Positions 44,772 through 54,715 of a DNA stretch of 64,000 bases are shown here, one piece after another. The stretch lies in NCBI RefSeq assembly GCF_017312485.1, contig NZ_BMBA01000006.1, positions 1 to 64,000 of the forward strand, given 5' to 3'. Origin of the DNA: Clostridium zeae (GTDB lineage Bacteria > Bacillota > Clostridia > Clostridiales > Clostridiaceae). The notes below the pieces were generated by a model. That model was given only the letters and a program-made list of their open reading frames with translations. It ran no database searches and was not told the DNA's origin. How positions within the stretch are numbered: position 1 is the first letter of the stretch; every line of letters begins with the position of its first letter. The position numbers and the translations under genes are program-made.

Positions 44772-45026
44772 CAACCATAAAGTGTAAAACAAAATGTATT
44801 TTTATCTACTTTCTTTTAGTTAATTTTATTTTAATATATATAATGTTCTAAGCTATACTGAATAGTTTACTTTGTAAGATTATTGGTTTAGTGTTATAAT
44901 TGCTTATTGTTATTAATGATCCATAAGTTCGGGCATAAATACCTAGAGTTTTAGTTCTAGAGTTGTTGCTTCTTATGTGAAAATCGAAATAACTTTCAAA
45001 TAAAAAAGTAAAGTGAGAATACTAAA

Positions 45027-45446
45027 ATGAGAAATGAAAAACTAGAAAAATCAATAACTAGAATAGACAGTGATATAGTGTCTATAAATGTAGCTAAAAA
45101 GTATCTATCAAATATAGATGAAATAAATGAAGTAATTGCTACCTTAAATAATAAGAGACAATTATTAGCTAACGAAATATATTCTGAAGATCATCTATCA
45201 TATTCAGAATGCCGTGAAATTATCAAAGAAATGTTAGGTAAGGAGTTAGCTCAAGAGGAGCAATCTGAATTACTTGAAATGATTAAAGAAAAGTTTGGAA
45301 GACAATCTCCAAATGTGAGTAAGAAAAGTAATGGACTTAATGCGTGGCTTAAGGAACTTAATATTGAGTTCAGATGGATTGACGATGAGGTAACTGGTTG
45401 GAACAAATTAATCATCACTGGATTTGGTGTATACAAGCAGAAATAA
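45027..45446 (+). CDS. Protein of unknown function, helical
   Basis: 139 aa, not recognised. Residues 1-60 are a probable coiled coil (RNEKLEKSITRIDSDIVSIN, then DEINEVIATLNNKRQLLANE). The rest is charged, with GRQSPNVSKKSNGLNAWLKE and a C-terminal WIDDEVTGWNKLIITGFGVY segment. No signal peptide or membrane span. Start has a weak GTGAGAA-type site (AAAGTGAG), which lowers confidence, but length, codon use and the neighbouring hairpins support a real gene. No functional context: it stands alone between repeats. Confidence 0.6.
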   Translation: MRNEKLEKSITRIDSDIVSINVAKKYLSNIDEINEVIATLNNKRQLLANEIYSEDHLSYSECREIIKEMLGKELAQEEQSELLEMIKEKFGRQSPNVSKKSNGLNAWLKELNIEFRWIDDEVTGWNKLIITGFGVYKQK

Positions 45447-45459
45447 CTTTCCAAAAAGC

Positions 45460-45657
45460 TTGGTTTAAATTAAGTGCTTATTCATCCGATGCTCTTTTGA
45501 TTAACAACTCTATAATTGAATTTATATTTTTAAAAACTCTGCTCAAAACCTAGCAGAACTTTTAAAAATGGTTATAGGATTAGAGTTGTTAATCCTTAAT
45601 GAGCTTACTCAAAGAATTAATATGATTTTGTCATATTCCATGGCTTAAACATAGCCT
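45460..45657. repeat. Family A repeat interrupted by a family C-like element
   Basis: Left A part TTAAATTAAGTGCTTATTCA, TCCGATGCT up to ~45498; right A part AATGAGCTTACTCAAAGAAT, TAATATGATTTTGTCATATT, CCATGGCTTAAACATAGCC from ~45598. The 96 bases between are an inserted palindrome (next entry). Confidence 0.85.
45499..45594. repeat. Family C-like element nested in family A
   Basis: Perfect 14-bp terminal inverted repeat GATTAACAACTCTA / TAGAGTTGTTAATC. The inside (TTTATATTTTTAAAAACTCT, GCTCAAAACCTAGCAGA, ACTTTTAAAAATGGTT) parallels the family C core at 48.6 kb, but the outer arms are quite different from those of other C copies. Confidence 0.8.
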
Positions 45658-45660
45658 ACA

Positions 45661-45698
45661 AAAAAAGATTAAGCCATATTGTAGCTTAATCTTTTTTA
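45661..45698. terminator. Terminator of the CPBP protease gene
   Basis: AAAAAAGATTAAGC and GCTTAATCTTTTTT form a 14-bp stem; bidirectional, ending the minus-strand gene whose stop is at 45705. Confidence 0.9.
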
Positions 45699-45704
45699 TT
45701 ATAA

Positions 45705-46622
45705 TTATATCGCGTTTTTTTCTAGTGAATCCTTAGTATTGTACTTCTTATATATAAACTTAATTACAATAAATAATCCTATGAATAAAACTATAGTCAT
45801 CAGATTTGCAATAAAGTCTCCATTTTTAATGTTTTCGAAATTTATCAATAGATTCGTATTAAACATGGACTTACCCACACCAATTATTGATCCAAGGAAA
45901 TCCCATGCAAAATGTATTCCTATAGACAAATATAAAGATTTAGTTTTTGCAAATATATATCCTAAAGTAATGCCTATTATAACTATAGTGAATAATGACA
46001 TTAAATCACTATACCTTCCAACATGTAATATAGAAAAACATAATGAACTTACTATAATAGCTACTGTAGTACTGTATTTTTTCATTAAATAATTTTGTAT
46101 AACTCCTCTAAATACTATCTCTTCACAAAATCCAGGGAAAGCCGTGGTAATCAGCACCAATAGAACTGTTCCAACCATATATAGAGGTGATTGATTGCTA
46201 AATCCATACCCTTTATAATCTACAATCCTAAACAGAAGCATTGATGAATAAAGTAAAATGTACATAATTGAAACTATTGCAAAGCCACTTAAGATATTTT
46301 TAATACTATTTTTACTAAACTTCATTCCTATATGCTCTAACTTAAAGCTCTCTTTATTAAATCTTTTAACCATGAAAACAGCAATCAAAACAATTATAAT
46401 CTCCATAACAACATAAGATACAATAGCTAAGGTTGTATTATTATTAAAAAGCTGATCACTAACTGTTTTTCCTAGCTCTCTGCTTCCAAGCTTTTTACTT
46501 TCGTATACCTGAACACCTACATGAAGTAATATCATCCAAGCATATATTCCTATAAATGAAGTAACCATAACTGAAAGTGCTAATTTTATTGGATTCTTAA
46601 CCTTGTTATCCTTTATTTTCAT
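45705..46622 (-). CDS. CPBP (CAAX-protease-like) intramembrane metalloprotease
   Basis: 305 aa; the inner ATG (two codons in from the longest frame) is properly spaced from GGGAG. About seven to eight membrane spans. Motif 1 EEIVFRGVIQNYL (glutamates and Arg), motif 2 FSILHVGRYSD (His), motif 3 IHFAWDFLG (His), the three blocks of the CPBP/Abi family. Such proteases may process prenylated or peptide pheromone-like substrates or provide bacteriocin immunity. Next upstream gene on the same strand is a LuxR-type regulator/kinase pair, 85 bases away; a functional connection is possible. Confidence 0.88.
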   Translation of the reverse strand: MKIKDNKVKNPIKLALSVMVTSFIGIYAWMILLHVGVQVYESKKLGSRELGKTVSDQLFNNNTTLAIVSYVVMEIIIVLIAVFMVKRFNKESFKLEHIGMKFSKNSIKNILSGFAIVSIMYILLYSSMLLFRIVDYKGYGFSNQSPLYMVGTVLLVLITTAFPGFCEEIVFRGVIQNYLMKKYSTTVAIIVSSLCFSILHVGRYSDLMSLFTIVIIGITLGYIFAKTKSLYLSIGIHFAWDFLGSIIGVGKSMFNTNLLINFENIKNGDFIANLMTIVLFIGLFIVIKFIYKKYNTKDSLEKNAI

Positions 46623-46707
46623 GACCATATCTCCCTTACTCTTTTCTATGTTTTAATAATATACTATGAGAAGGTAATATGAACATTCACTAAGGTCATA
46701 TTTTGGG

Positions 46708-47352
46708 TCATATAATTTTCTTCAAAAATAAAATCGCAGCTGTACGGTTGGTAACACCTAATTTACTGTATATATTAGTAATATAATTTTTTACTGTCCC
46801 CAAGGTTAAAAAAAGCTTGTCACATATCTGTTTGTTTGAATATCCTTCACAAAGTAGCATGCAAATCTCTTTTTCTCTTTCTGTTATTTTTAATGCATCA
46901 AAATCCACTGTATTTTCTTTATCCTCATTCTTTGTCTTTAAAACTCTATTAACCAGTTTTGCCGCTACTTTAGCAGGCAATAACATATCTCCATTAGCTG
47001 CCTCTTTTATTGATTGAATCAATCTATCTGCATCAATATCCTTTAGTAAATAACCATCGGCGCCACACTCTAAAGCTTCAATTATCAAATCATCTGTATC
47101 AAAGGTTGTTAGCATGATTATGGAAACATCACTAAATTCAGCTTTAATTATTTTTGTTGCCTCCACTCCATTAAGTACAGGCATCCTTATATCCATTAAG
47201 ATAACGTCAGGTTTTAACTTTCCTACTAGATCGTAAGCTTCTTTACCGTTGCTTGCAGTACCTATTACTTCTAAGTCGTCCTCTAAATCTAAAATTGTTT
47301 TTAAGCCATCTCTCATTAAAGTTTGATCATCTACAATTAGAATTCTCAGCAT
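46708..47352 (-). CDS. NarL/LuxR-family response regulator
   Basis: 214 aa. Receiver domain: LIVDDQTLMRDGL with the acidic pair, phospho-acceptor Asp54 in DVILMDIRMP, Thr in IIMLTTFDTDD, Lys in YLLKDIDADR. C-terminal LuxR helix-turn-helix about 150-214: LTEREKEICMLLCEGYSNKQ type sequence (here ITEREKEI), then LFLTLGTVKNYITNIYSKLG. Start overlaps the kinase stop (TAATG), so the pair is translationally coupled. Confidence 0.94.
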   Translation of the reverse strand: MLRILIVDDQTLMRDGLKTILDLEDDLEVIGTASNGKEAYDLVGKLKPDVILMDIRMPVLNGVEATKIIKAEFSDVSIIMLTTFDTDDLIIEALECGADGYLLKDIDADRLIQSIKEAANGDMLLPAKVAAKLVNRVLKTKNEDKENTVDFDALKITEREKEICMLLCEGYSNKQICDKLFLTLGTVKNYITNIYSKLGVTNRTAAILFLKKII

Positions 47353-48524
47353 TAATTTTCCTCCACTATAGGTATTTCAATTTTTATGGTAACTCCAGTA
47401 TTAATTTTAGATTCAATATTAAACTTTCCTCCTACACCCTCTACCTTTGATTTCATATTATTTATTCCAAAGCCTGGTTTAAACTTGTCAAAACCTTGTC
47501 CCCAATCTTGTAAAGTAAATTGTATTGTATTGTTTTCATGGTTTAAATTAATCTTGAACCTATTGCTTTTCCCATGCCTAATTCCATTAGTTATACCTTC
47601 TTGAAGTGCTCTGTAAATTATATTCTCTATTTTTTTATCAAGCTTAGGCATAGCTGCTAAATCATATTCTATGTCCAACTCGTTGTTTTTCTTAACTTCT
47701 TCTACAAAAGTCTTCAATATATCTGCAAAATCTAGTAGGTGTTCTCCATCTTTCAAGGATCTTACTGATTTACGAATATCGCTAAGACCTGTCTTAACCT
47801 GCTGTTGAGCTGAGTTTAATTTTTCTAAAGCTAAGTCTGGATCCTTTTTTATTAATCTTTTACTAGCTTCTAATTGTATAGTGACAGTAGTTAGAATATG
47901 GCCTACTGTATCATGAATCTCCCCAGCTATCCTATTTCTTTCTTTAAGTACTATTATTTCTTCTTTATCTTCATATAAATCCTGAAGCCTTTCATAAGCC
48001 CTCTCTAATTCACTAGTTCTTTCTTCTAATTCTTTAGAGATTAATTGAGCCTTTGTTTTTTCATTTAGCTCATACTTAACTGCTATTGTTAAAACACATG
48101 CAAAAGTAAAATTTATAGTAATTATAGATATATTGTACAAATTTAAGGCTTCATGTTTTAAAATCAGTACAAGCATATATACTATATAATTGGTTAAAGC
48201 CAAACTTAACCCTACCTTAGTAGACTTATTAAGAATAGATGTACCAACGCTAACTAATATCAATACAATTGAGACTCCTGTGCTATCTAAAAACACTATA
48301 AATAAAATAATTAAAGTGTTTATAACTCCAAGTATATTTCCTTCTTTAGACGGCTTTTTACTAAACTTTTTGATGTTAATAAAATAAATAATTATCAACG
48401 CACTAAAAGCAACCAAAAACATTGTTCTATTTTCTATGATGTTATTGTTTAAGATTACTACAGCAACTATTAGATTTATTACATTCATTACCACAGAAAA
48501 TATTCTTATATTTTTATCCTCCAA
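47352..48524 (-). CDS. NarL-type sensor histidine kinase (HisKA_3)
   Basis: 390 aa, TTG start after a run of G and AGGTGC. Five to six membrane spans in residues 8-160, no large extracytoplasmic domain, then a coiled coil (SKELEERTSELERAYERLQD). The dimerisation/phospho-acceptor segment is ERNRIAGEIHDTVGHILTTV with His near 203. The ATPase has LQEGITNGIRHGKSN and DWGQGFDKFKPGFGINNM. Signal unknown; DesK/LiaS-like intramembrane sensing kinases share this layout. Acts with the LuxR-type regulator downstream. Confidence 0.92.
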   Translation of the reverse strand: MEDKNIRIFSVVMNVINLIVAVVILNNNIIENRTMFLVAFSALIIIYFINIKKFSKKPSKEGNILGVINTLIILFIVFLDSTGVSIVLILVSVGTSILNKSTKVGLSLALTNYIVYMLVLILKHEALNLYNISIITINFTFACVLTIAVKYELNEKTKAQLISKELEERTSELERAYERLQDLYEDKEEIIVLKERNRIAGEIHDTVGHILTTVTIQLEASKRLIKKDPDLALEKLNSAQQQVKTGLSDIRKSVRSLKDGEHLLDFADILKTFVEEVKKNNELDIEYDLAAMPKLDKKIENIIYRALQEGITNGIRHGKSNRFKINLNHENNTIQFTLQDWGQGFDKFKPGFGINNMKSKVEGVGGKFNIESKINTGVTIKIEIPIVEEN

Positions 48525-48549
48525 GCACCTATCCCCCCAATTTAAAAAT

Positions 48550-48682
48550 AGTTTTCAGACTGAAGTGTTACATCTTTAGATGTGTCACTTCATTTTAAAA
48601 TTTATATTGTCAAACTCTCCTCTCAGAACCCAGAGGAGTTTTGAAAATGGTTTTTAGACTGAAGTGCCACATCTTTATTTAC
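48550..48682. repeat. Family C interspersed repeat, full copy plus a second end
   Basis: Full copy 48576-48681: ends GATGTGTCACTTCA and TGAAGTGCCACATC, inner AATTTATATTGTCAAA, hairpin CTCCTCTCAGAACCCAGAGGAG, then TTTTGAAAATGGTTTTTAGA. A further end AGTTTTCAGACTGAAGTG TTACATC lies directly before it (48550-48575), as if from a tandem copy. Confidence 0.8.
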
Positions 48683-48788
48683 ACTTTCCTTTTAAAAATA
48701 TATAATTATGTCATCATCTATTAATTCCCATAAAAACAACTAGCTTCAATTAATTATAATCTATAACATTAATAAGGTGGTATTAATA

Positions 48789-49394
48789 ATGTATAAAAAT
48801 ATTATATTTGACATAGGAAATGTACTACTTAGCTTTAATCCTATTGAGTATCTAAGTTCAAAAATCCAGCAGCCTGAAAAAGTTTTAGAGGTTCATAAAG
48901 AATTATTTCAGAGCGAAGAATGGCTAATGCTTGATAGAGGTACCATTACAGAGGAAGAAGCAAAAAACGCTATAGCAAACAGAAGCGTTGCTAATGGTGA
49001 TTTAATAAGGCTTTCCTTCGAAAATTGGTATGACCTTCTTACTCCTATTGAACCATCAGTGGAAGTATTAAAATTACTAAAGGATTCAAATTACAAGATT
49101 TACTTCTTATCTAATTTTCATTTACTTGCCTTTGATCATATACTTGAAAAATATGATTTTTTCAAGTTATTTGATGGTGGAATTGTATCTTATAAAGAAA
49201 AACTTATAAAACCTGAGGAAGCTATCTACAGGAGATTAATAGAAAAATATGACCTTAACCCTAAAGAATCAATTTTTATAGATGATGTTGAAGAAAATAT
49301 TGAAGGGGCTAAAAATCTAGGTATCAATACCATCCTACTTAAAGATCCAGCTCTTCTAAAAGAACATTTAAAAACCTATAATATCTATCTATAA
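48789..49394 (+). CDS. HAD-IA family hydrolase (HAD-like phosphatase)
   Basis: 201 aa from the ATG spaced eight bases from AAGGTGG. Motif I NIIFDIGNVLLSFNP: the first Asp is the nucleophile, but the second acidic residue of DxD is Gly-Asn (D-I-G-N), as in the YihX/epoxide-hydrolase-like HAD subgroup. Motif II FLSNFH, Lys near KEKLIKPEEAIY, motif IV IDDVEENIEGAK with Asp pair. YihX-like enzymes dephosphorylate alpha-glucose 1-phosphate; this is only a hint here. Single gene followed by a family A fragment and a terminator. Confidence 0.88.
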   Translation: MYKNIIFDIGNVLLSFNPIEYLSSKIQQPEKVLEVHKELFQSEEWLMLDRGTITEEEAKNAIANRSVANGDLIRLSFENWYDLLTPIEPSVEVLKLLKDSNYKIYFLSNFHLLAFDHILEKYDFFKLFDGGIVSYKEKLIKPEEAIYRRLIEKYDLNPKESIFIDDVEENIEGAKNLGINTILLKDPALLKEHLKTYNIYL

Positions 49395-49408
49395 ATATAT
49401 TAAAATGG

Positions 49409-49468
49409 TTCTGTTAAAGCACTACATTGAAACTAACTTCAACAATATTCTTAAGCATAGCCATAAAA
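49409..49468. repeat. Family A interspersed repeat, minimal
   Basis: CTGTTAAAGCACTACATTGA, AACTAACTTCAACAATATTC, TTAAGCATAGCC: the two outermost ends joined, about 55 bases. Confidence 0.65.
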
Positions 49469-49510
49469 AGCTTCTAAAACTATTGTAATATTATAAATTC
49501 CTAAAGAATA

Positions 49511-49564
49511 AAAAAGATACTTAATAAGCTAGGATATATCTTAACTTATTAAGTATCTTTTTTT
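49511..49564. terminator. Bidirectional terminator between the HAD and mntR genes
   Basis: AAAGATACTTAATAAG and CTTATTAAGTATCTTT form a 16-bp stem with an internal 20-base loop, flanked by T/A runs. Confidence 0.88.
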
Positions 49565-49584
49565 GGCTTAATATTAACTGATGT

Positions 49585-50055
49585 CTATGACTTTGAATTT
49601 TTGTAGTCATCAAATCTGATAATCACATCTGGATTATCCTTTATAAAACAAATATATTTTTCAAAACACTTAGTGGTTTCATCGCTTAATGTGTGTTCAA
49701 CCTTTTCAGTCTCTTTCAATATCTTTTCTTCAGCTATACCAAGTACTCTTAAAAAGGCCTCTATGGTTTTATGCCTTTTCAATAAAAACTCTCCTAATTT
49801 CTTACCTTCATCCTTTAGTATTATTACTCCATACTTCTCATATAATAACAAATTCAATTCACCTAACCTCTGAACCATTCTAGTAGCAGAGGGTGGGTGT
49901 ACATTTAGAGCTTCAGATAATTCATTTATTCTAGTAAAACCCTTATCTATGGATAATCTATATATCATTTCTAAGTAATCTTCCATAGAAGCTGTAAGCA
50001 AATTTTCCTCATTCTTCATATATTCACTAAAGGTATGAAAAGAGTTATTGTCCAA
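49585..50055 (-). CDS. mntR: DtxR/MntR-family metal-dependent repressor
   Basis: 156 aa, TTG start after AGGTGA. N-terminal winged helix: TASMEDYLEMIYRLSIDKGF, RINELSEALNVHPPSATRMV and QRLGELNLLLYEKYGVIILK; then the dimerisation/metal domain with GKKLGEFLLKRHKTIEAFLR, EDTEKVEHTLS-like segment (here TEKVEHTLSDETTKCFEKY). The E/H-rich metal site of MntR is therefore recognisable, and the missing SH3 domain fits MntR rather than DtxR proper. Divergent from mntH with dyads in between, so it most likely represses mntH when Mn2+ (or Fe2+) is plentiful. Confidence 0.88.
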   Translation of the reverse strand: MDNNSFHTFSEYMKNEENLLTASMEDYLEMIYRLSIDKGFTRINELSEALNVHPPSATRMVQRLGELNLLLYEKYGVIILKDEGKKLGEFLLKRHKTIEAFLRVLGIAEEKILKETEKVEHTLSDETTKCFEKYICFIKDNPDVIIRFDDYKNSKS

Positions 50056-50109
50056 AATTACTCACCTACTTTTAAGGTTCAAAAAGCCTTAGTAAATTAT
50101 ATGCACAAG

Positions 50110-50192
50110 AGGGTAAAAAAATTACCCTAGAGTAACATTTTTATATAATTCTTCATAACTTAAATTAGGTTAAAAATTTTAGCATAGGCTAA
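50110..50192. promoter_or_regulatory. Dyads in the mntR-mntH intergenic region
   Basis: AGGGTAA, five A, TTACCCT (50110-50128) is a perfect 7-bp dyad; TTACCCTAGAGTAA (50122-50135) overlaps it. TTAGCATAGGCTAA (50179-50192) is a further dyad of the TTAG/CTAA type seen for DtxR-family sites. They are likely binding sites for the regulator on one side and mntH on the other. Confidence 0.6.
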
Positions 50193-50257
50193 TTTTTATA
50201 ATCAATACATTTTTTAAATCATTATATATCTTATTTCATACAGAAGGTGAATTAAAT

Positions 50258-51541
50258 ATGAATAAAGAATATTTCGTAAAAAAGCCTAGTAGCATAGAAA
50301 CTACAAAGCCTACAATAAATAATTCCTTGAGCATACTAAAAAAACTTAAAGGAGTCTTAAAGTTTTTTGGCCCTGCTTTTATTGTCAGTGTTGCATATGT
50401 TGATCCTGGTAACTTTGCTACAAATATCAGCGGAGGATCAATCTTTAATTACAACCTTTTATGGGTTATTCTATGGAGTAACTTAATGGCAATATTCCTT
50501 CAAATCATGTCTGCAAAGCTGGGCATTGCCACTGGTAAAAACCTAACAGAAATGTGCAGAGAGGTCTTTTCAAAAAAAATGAATTGGTTCTTCTATATAG
50601 TGTCAACTCTCGCTGCAATAGCTACAACCATGGCTGAGTTCATCGGTGGTGTGCTAGGCCTATATCTATTATTTGGCCTTTCCGTAAACTATTCAGTACT
50701 ATTGACTGCATTAATCACCTTATTGATAGCTTATCTCCAAAAATACGGTCAGAGAGTTGTTGAGATTGTAATAACAATACTTGTAGCTATTATTTGCATT
50801 TCATACACCATTGAATTATTCCTTGCAAAACCTGAATGGAATCAGGTAGCAATCCATACTTTACTTCCTTCTATTCCAAATAGCCAAGCACTTTTAATTG
50901 CAGTAGGCATGTTAGGGGCTACTGTTATGCCACATGTTATATATCTTCATTCTGAATTAGTTCAAAGTCGTAATAGGGAAACATTTGAAGAAAAAAAGAA
51001 GCATTTAAAAATGGAAAAAATTGATGTTTTTGTTGCAATGAACATTGCCTTCATTGTAAATGCAGCGATGGTTATAGTATCTGCTTCGGTTTTCTATAGT
51101 AGAGGTATAACTGTTGATTCTATAGAGCAAGCTCATAGGTCTTTAGAACCACTTTTAGGTACGCTTTCAAGTGGAGCCTTTGGTGCAGCATTACTTGCTT
51201 CTGGTTTTTCATCATCTTCTGTAGGAGCAATGGCAGGTGAAACAATCATGGATGGCTTTGTAGACGTTAAAATGCCTGCAATCATGCGTAGAATAATTAC
51301 AATGCTTCCAGGTATGCTTGTGATTTTAATTGGAATAAACCCTATGAAAGCCTTATTAATGAGTCAGGTGTGCCTAAGTTTTGTACTACCAGTAACAATC
51401 ATCTGTATGCTAATAATCACTAGCAGAAAAGACTTAATGGGTGCCTTTGTTAATAAACCTATTGTTAAATATCTAGGATGGCTAATTGCAGCAGTTATTA
51501 TAGCACTAAATGTTGTTTTAATATATTCTTCACTTATATGA
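50258..51541 (+). CDS. mntH: Nramp-family divalent metal (Mn2+) transporter
   Basis: 427 aa with 11 predicted spans. Metal-site motif DPGN at residues 49-52 (AYVDPGNFATNISGGS) and the second-site MPH in ATVMPHVIYLHSELVQSRNR, both required in Nramp proteins, are present. The transporter takes up Mn2+ (and Fe2+) with protons across the cytoplasmic membrane. Divergent from the MntR-like repressor. Ribosome binding site AGAAGGTG; followed by a terminator. Single gene. Confidence 0.94.
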   Translation: MNKEYFVKKPSSIETTKPTINNSLSILKKLKGVLKFFGPAFIVSVAYVDPGNFATNISGGSIFNYNLLWVILWSNLMAIFLQIMSAKLGIATGKNLTEMCREVFSKKMNWFFYIVSTLAAIATTMAEFIGGVLGLYLLFGLSVNYSVLLTALITLLIAYLQKYGQRVVEIVITILVAIICISYTIELFLAKPEWNQVAIHTLLPSIPNSQALLIAVGMLGATVMPHVIYLHSELVQSRNRETFEEKKKHLKMEKIDVFVAMNIAFIVNAAMVIVSASVFYSRGITVDSIEQAHRSLEPLLGTLSSGAFGAALLASGFSSSSVGAMAGETIMDGFVDVKMPAIMRRIITMLPGMLVILIGINPMKALLMSQVCLSFVLPVTIICMLIITSRKDLMGAFVNKPIVKYLGWLIAAVIIALNVVLIYSSLI

Positions 51542-51556
51542 TATTAATTAAGAAAA

Positions 51557-51592
51557 AAGAGCTCATAACTACACTAAGTTATAAGCTCTTTC
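51557..51592. terminator. Terminator between mntH and bglA
   Basis: AAAGAGCTCATAACT and AGTTATAAGCTCTTT pair over about 14 bp with one mismatch, A/T flanks on both sides; convergent genes. Confidence 0.85.
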
Positions 51593-51615
51593 ACTACTAA
51601 TTATATTTACGTGCT

Positions 51616-53055
<1,440 letters not shown>

Positions 53056-53212
53056 TTAAGTATGAGTTTTATATTAAAACTCTATATCGGTTGCAAATAG
53101 CTTTATTATTAATTTATACTCTGTTACTGTTAATATAAAAATTGCTTTCATATTTATAGGATTGTGTCATATTAATTTAGGATAATAAAAATTTCGCTAA
53201 AGCGATCTTAAA

Positions 53213-53274
53213 ATAAAAAACCTAAACTAATATCAGATCTCTTAATAAGACATCTCATATCAATTTAGGTTTTG
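53213..53274 (-). terminator. Conditional terminator in the bglA leader
   Basis: On the minus strand AACCTAAATTGATATGAGAT and, after a loop, ATCTGATATTAGTTTAGGTT pair to a long stem followed by TTTTTATTTT. It overlaps the RAT at its first bases, so formation of the RAT structure prevents the terminator. Confidence 0.88.
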
Positions 53275-53295
53275 CCTGCTTACCAGTTACAATCC
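53268..53295 (-). promoter_or_regulatory. Ribonucleic antiterminator (RAT) for a BglG/LicT-type protein
   Basis: The minus strand reads GGATTGTAACTGG, TAAG, then CAGGCAAAACC: the canonical RAT of BglG/SacY/LicT family antiterminators, about 230 nt ahead of bglA. It overlaps the terminator stem start by seven bases. The expected control is induction by beta-glucosides through a PTS-phosphorylated antiterminator encoded elsewhere. Confidence 0.9.
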
Positions 53296-53378
53296 TATAA
53301 CAATATTGTATTTGTATTTATGCTATCACAGTTGTCCAAATGTGGTCAATGGATTTTCAAATTGAGAAAATTTAAATA

Positions 53379-54359
53379 TCATAGCTCTCTTTCATGTATG
53401 AATCTTAATACATCATTTCTGATTCTACTTTTATTTAGTACAATGCCAGAATGACCGCACTTGTATACATATCTCTTTGGTTTACCCCAACTAGTCCATA
53501 GTATATCACTATCTTTATTCATTATGTATTTATCATAGTAGCCTGATACAAGAAGTATTTTATCTTTATCAATCAAAGGTTTCTTCAAGCTTGGATTGAT
53601 AATGCTCCAACTTCTTTTCAAACTCTCTCTATCGAAACCATTTTTTATAAAATCTTCTTTCACAAACTTACCTACTATAGTTTCATAGGCAGTAAAATGT
53701 AAGTCATTGGCATAAAACAATGAAATTAATAGATCAATGTTTTCTTCTACTTCGCATAGTAGATTAGATACCATCCCACCTAAACTTAAGCCAATTACAA
53801 TGACTTTGCCGCCTCTTTCTTCTTTTATATTTCTTATTAAAGCTCTAATATCACTAATGGACTGCTGTACTGATTTAAGCGTTCTATTGACATTAGCACT
53901 AAAAAAGTATTCTCCGCTATACAAAGCTTCAGCAGGGCATCTTTCCATATGGAAAGGCAATATATAACTATAAACATCATAGCTTTCTTCAATAAAACTA
54001 CTTAGAAACACATTTTCTAATCTATTTAGTTCTTCAGATCTCCAACCATGTATCAATATAACACTTGTATTTTTAGGTTCATCTTTACATAAGTTATAAT
54101 AAAAGATAGAATCAGCATTACTATCTCCATTATCTATTTCACTTGAAAACTTTAATCTTCCCTTTGAATATCCGCTTTCAATTTTATTTTCTTCAAAATG
54201 AATTTTTGGTAAATTGGGTTTAGTATAAAATTTCTTATAATCACCATAAATCAACGAAACCTCTTCTTCATCAAAATAAAACTGATCTGTTTTACTGTAC
54301 TCTTTATGCAAGCCACTTAATCCATAGCTATCTGCTATCTTTGCTATTATACCCTTCAA
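53379..54359 (-). CDS. Alpha/beta hydrolase
   Basis: 326 aa, TTG start after AAAGGGGAAG. VILIHGWRSEELNRLENVFL provides the oxyanion HGW, IVIGLSLGGMVSNLL the GxSxG-like nucleophile Ser (~198), LLVSGYYDKYI the Asp and KCGHSGIV the His, so a full triad is visible. No signal peptide. Substrate class (esterase, peptidase or other) unknown. Single gene; terminator not seen immediately after it. Confidence 0.88.
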   Translation of the reverse strand: MKGIIAKIADSYGLSGLHKEYSKTDQFYFDEEEVSLIYGDYKKFYTKPNLPKIHFEENKIESGYSKGRLKFSSEIDNGDSNADSIFYYNLCKDEPKNTSVILIHGWRSEELNRLENVFLSSFIEESYDVYSYILPFHMERCPAEALYSGEYFFSANVNRTLKSVQQSISDIRALIRNIKEERGGKVIVIGLSLGGMVSNLLCEVEENIDLLISLFYANDLHFTAYETIVGKFVKEDFIKNGFDRESLKRSWSIINPSLKKPLIDKDKILLVSGYYDKYIMNKDSDILWTSWGKPKRYVYKCGHSGIVLNKSRIRNDVLRFIHEREL

Positions 54360-54423
54360 TATTCACTTCCCCTTTATTGTTATCTTAATGCATTATGTAA
54401 TATATAGTATAATATTATCATAA

Positions 54424-54575
54424 AAAGCCAATTGAAGTGACCTCTTCAGTGAGTTTTTTTACTCATCTGACTCTCCTAATTTATATGAGTATAACTTGCA
54501 TGAGAACAAATTTTATTTTTTACTGTATTCCCTAAAAAACCATGCTAACCACTTGGATTTCATAGCTTTAGATTG
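54424..54575. repeat. Family B interspersed repeat
   Basis: Hairpin of AGTGACC / CTTCAGTGAG with a T-run (CAATTGAAGTGACCTCTTCA, GTGAGTTTTTTT), then ACTCATCTGACTCTCCTAAT, TTATATGAGTATAACTTGCA and TGTATTCCCTAAAAAACCAT, with the block CATGCTAACCACTTGG as in the copy at 37.6 kb. Confidence 0.75.
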
Positions 54576-54715
54576 AAAAAAATTCATACTTTTCTATACA
54601 GCAAAAAGTGGTTGCATCTTTTTATACAACCACTTAATGTTATTAATTTCTTCTATATAACTTTATTATCATGATATTTCTTAAACTTAACAGTAATTTA
54701 TCAACTTAAATATTA

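Larger units (their letters stand above)
44542..45026. other. Intergenic region with a family C repeat and a terminator-like hairpin
   Basis: Contains the family C copy at 44603-44674 and the hairpin at 44728-44771 (listed separately). The remainder (44772-45026) is AT-rich, with the upstream region of the 139-aa unknown gene. No gene seen. Confidence 0.45.
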
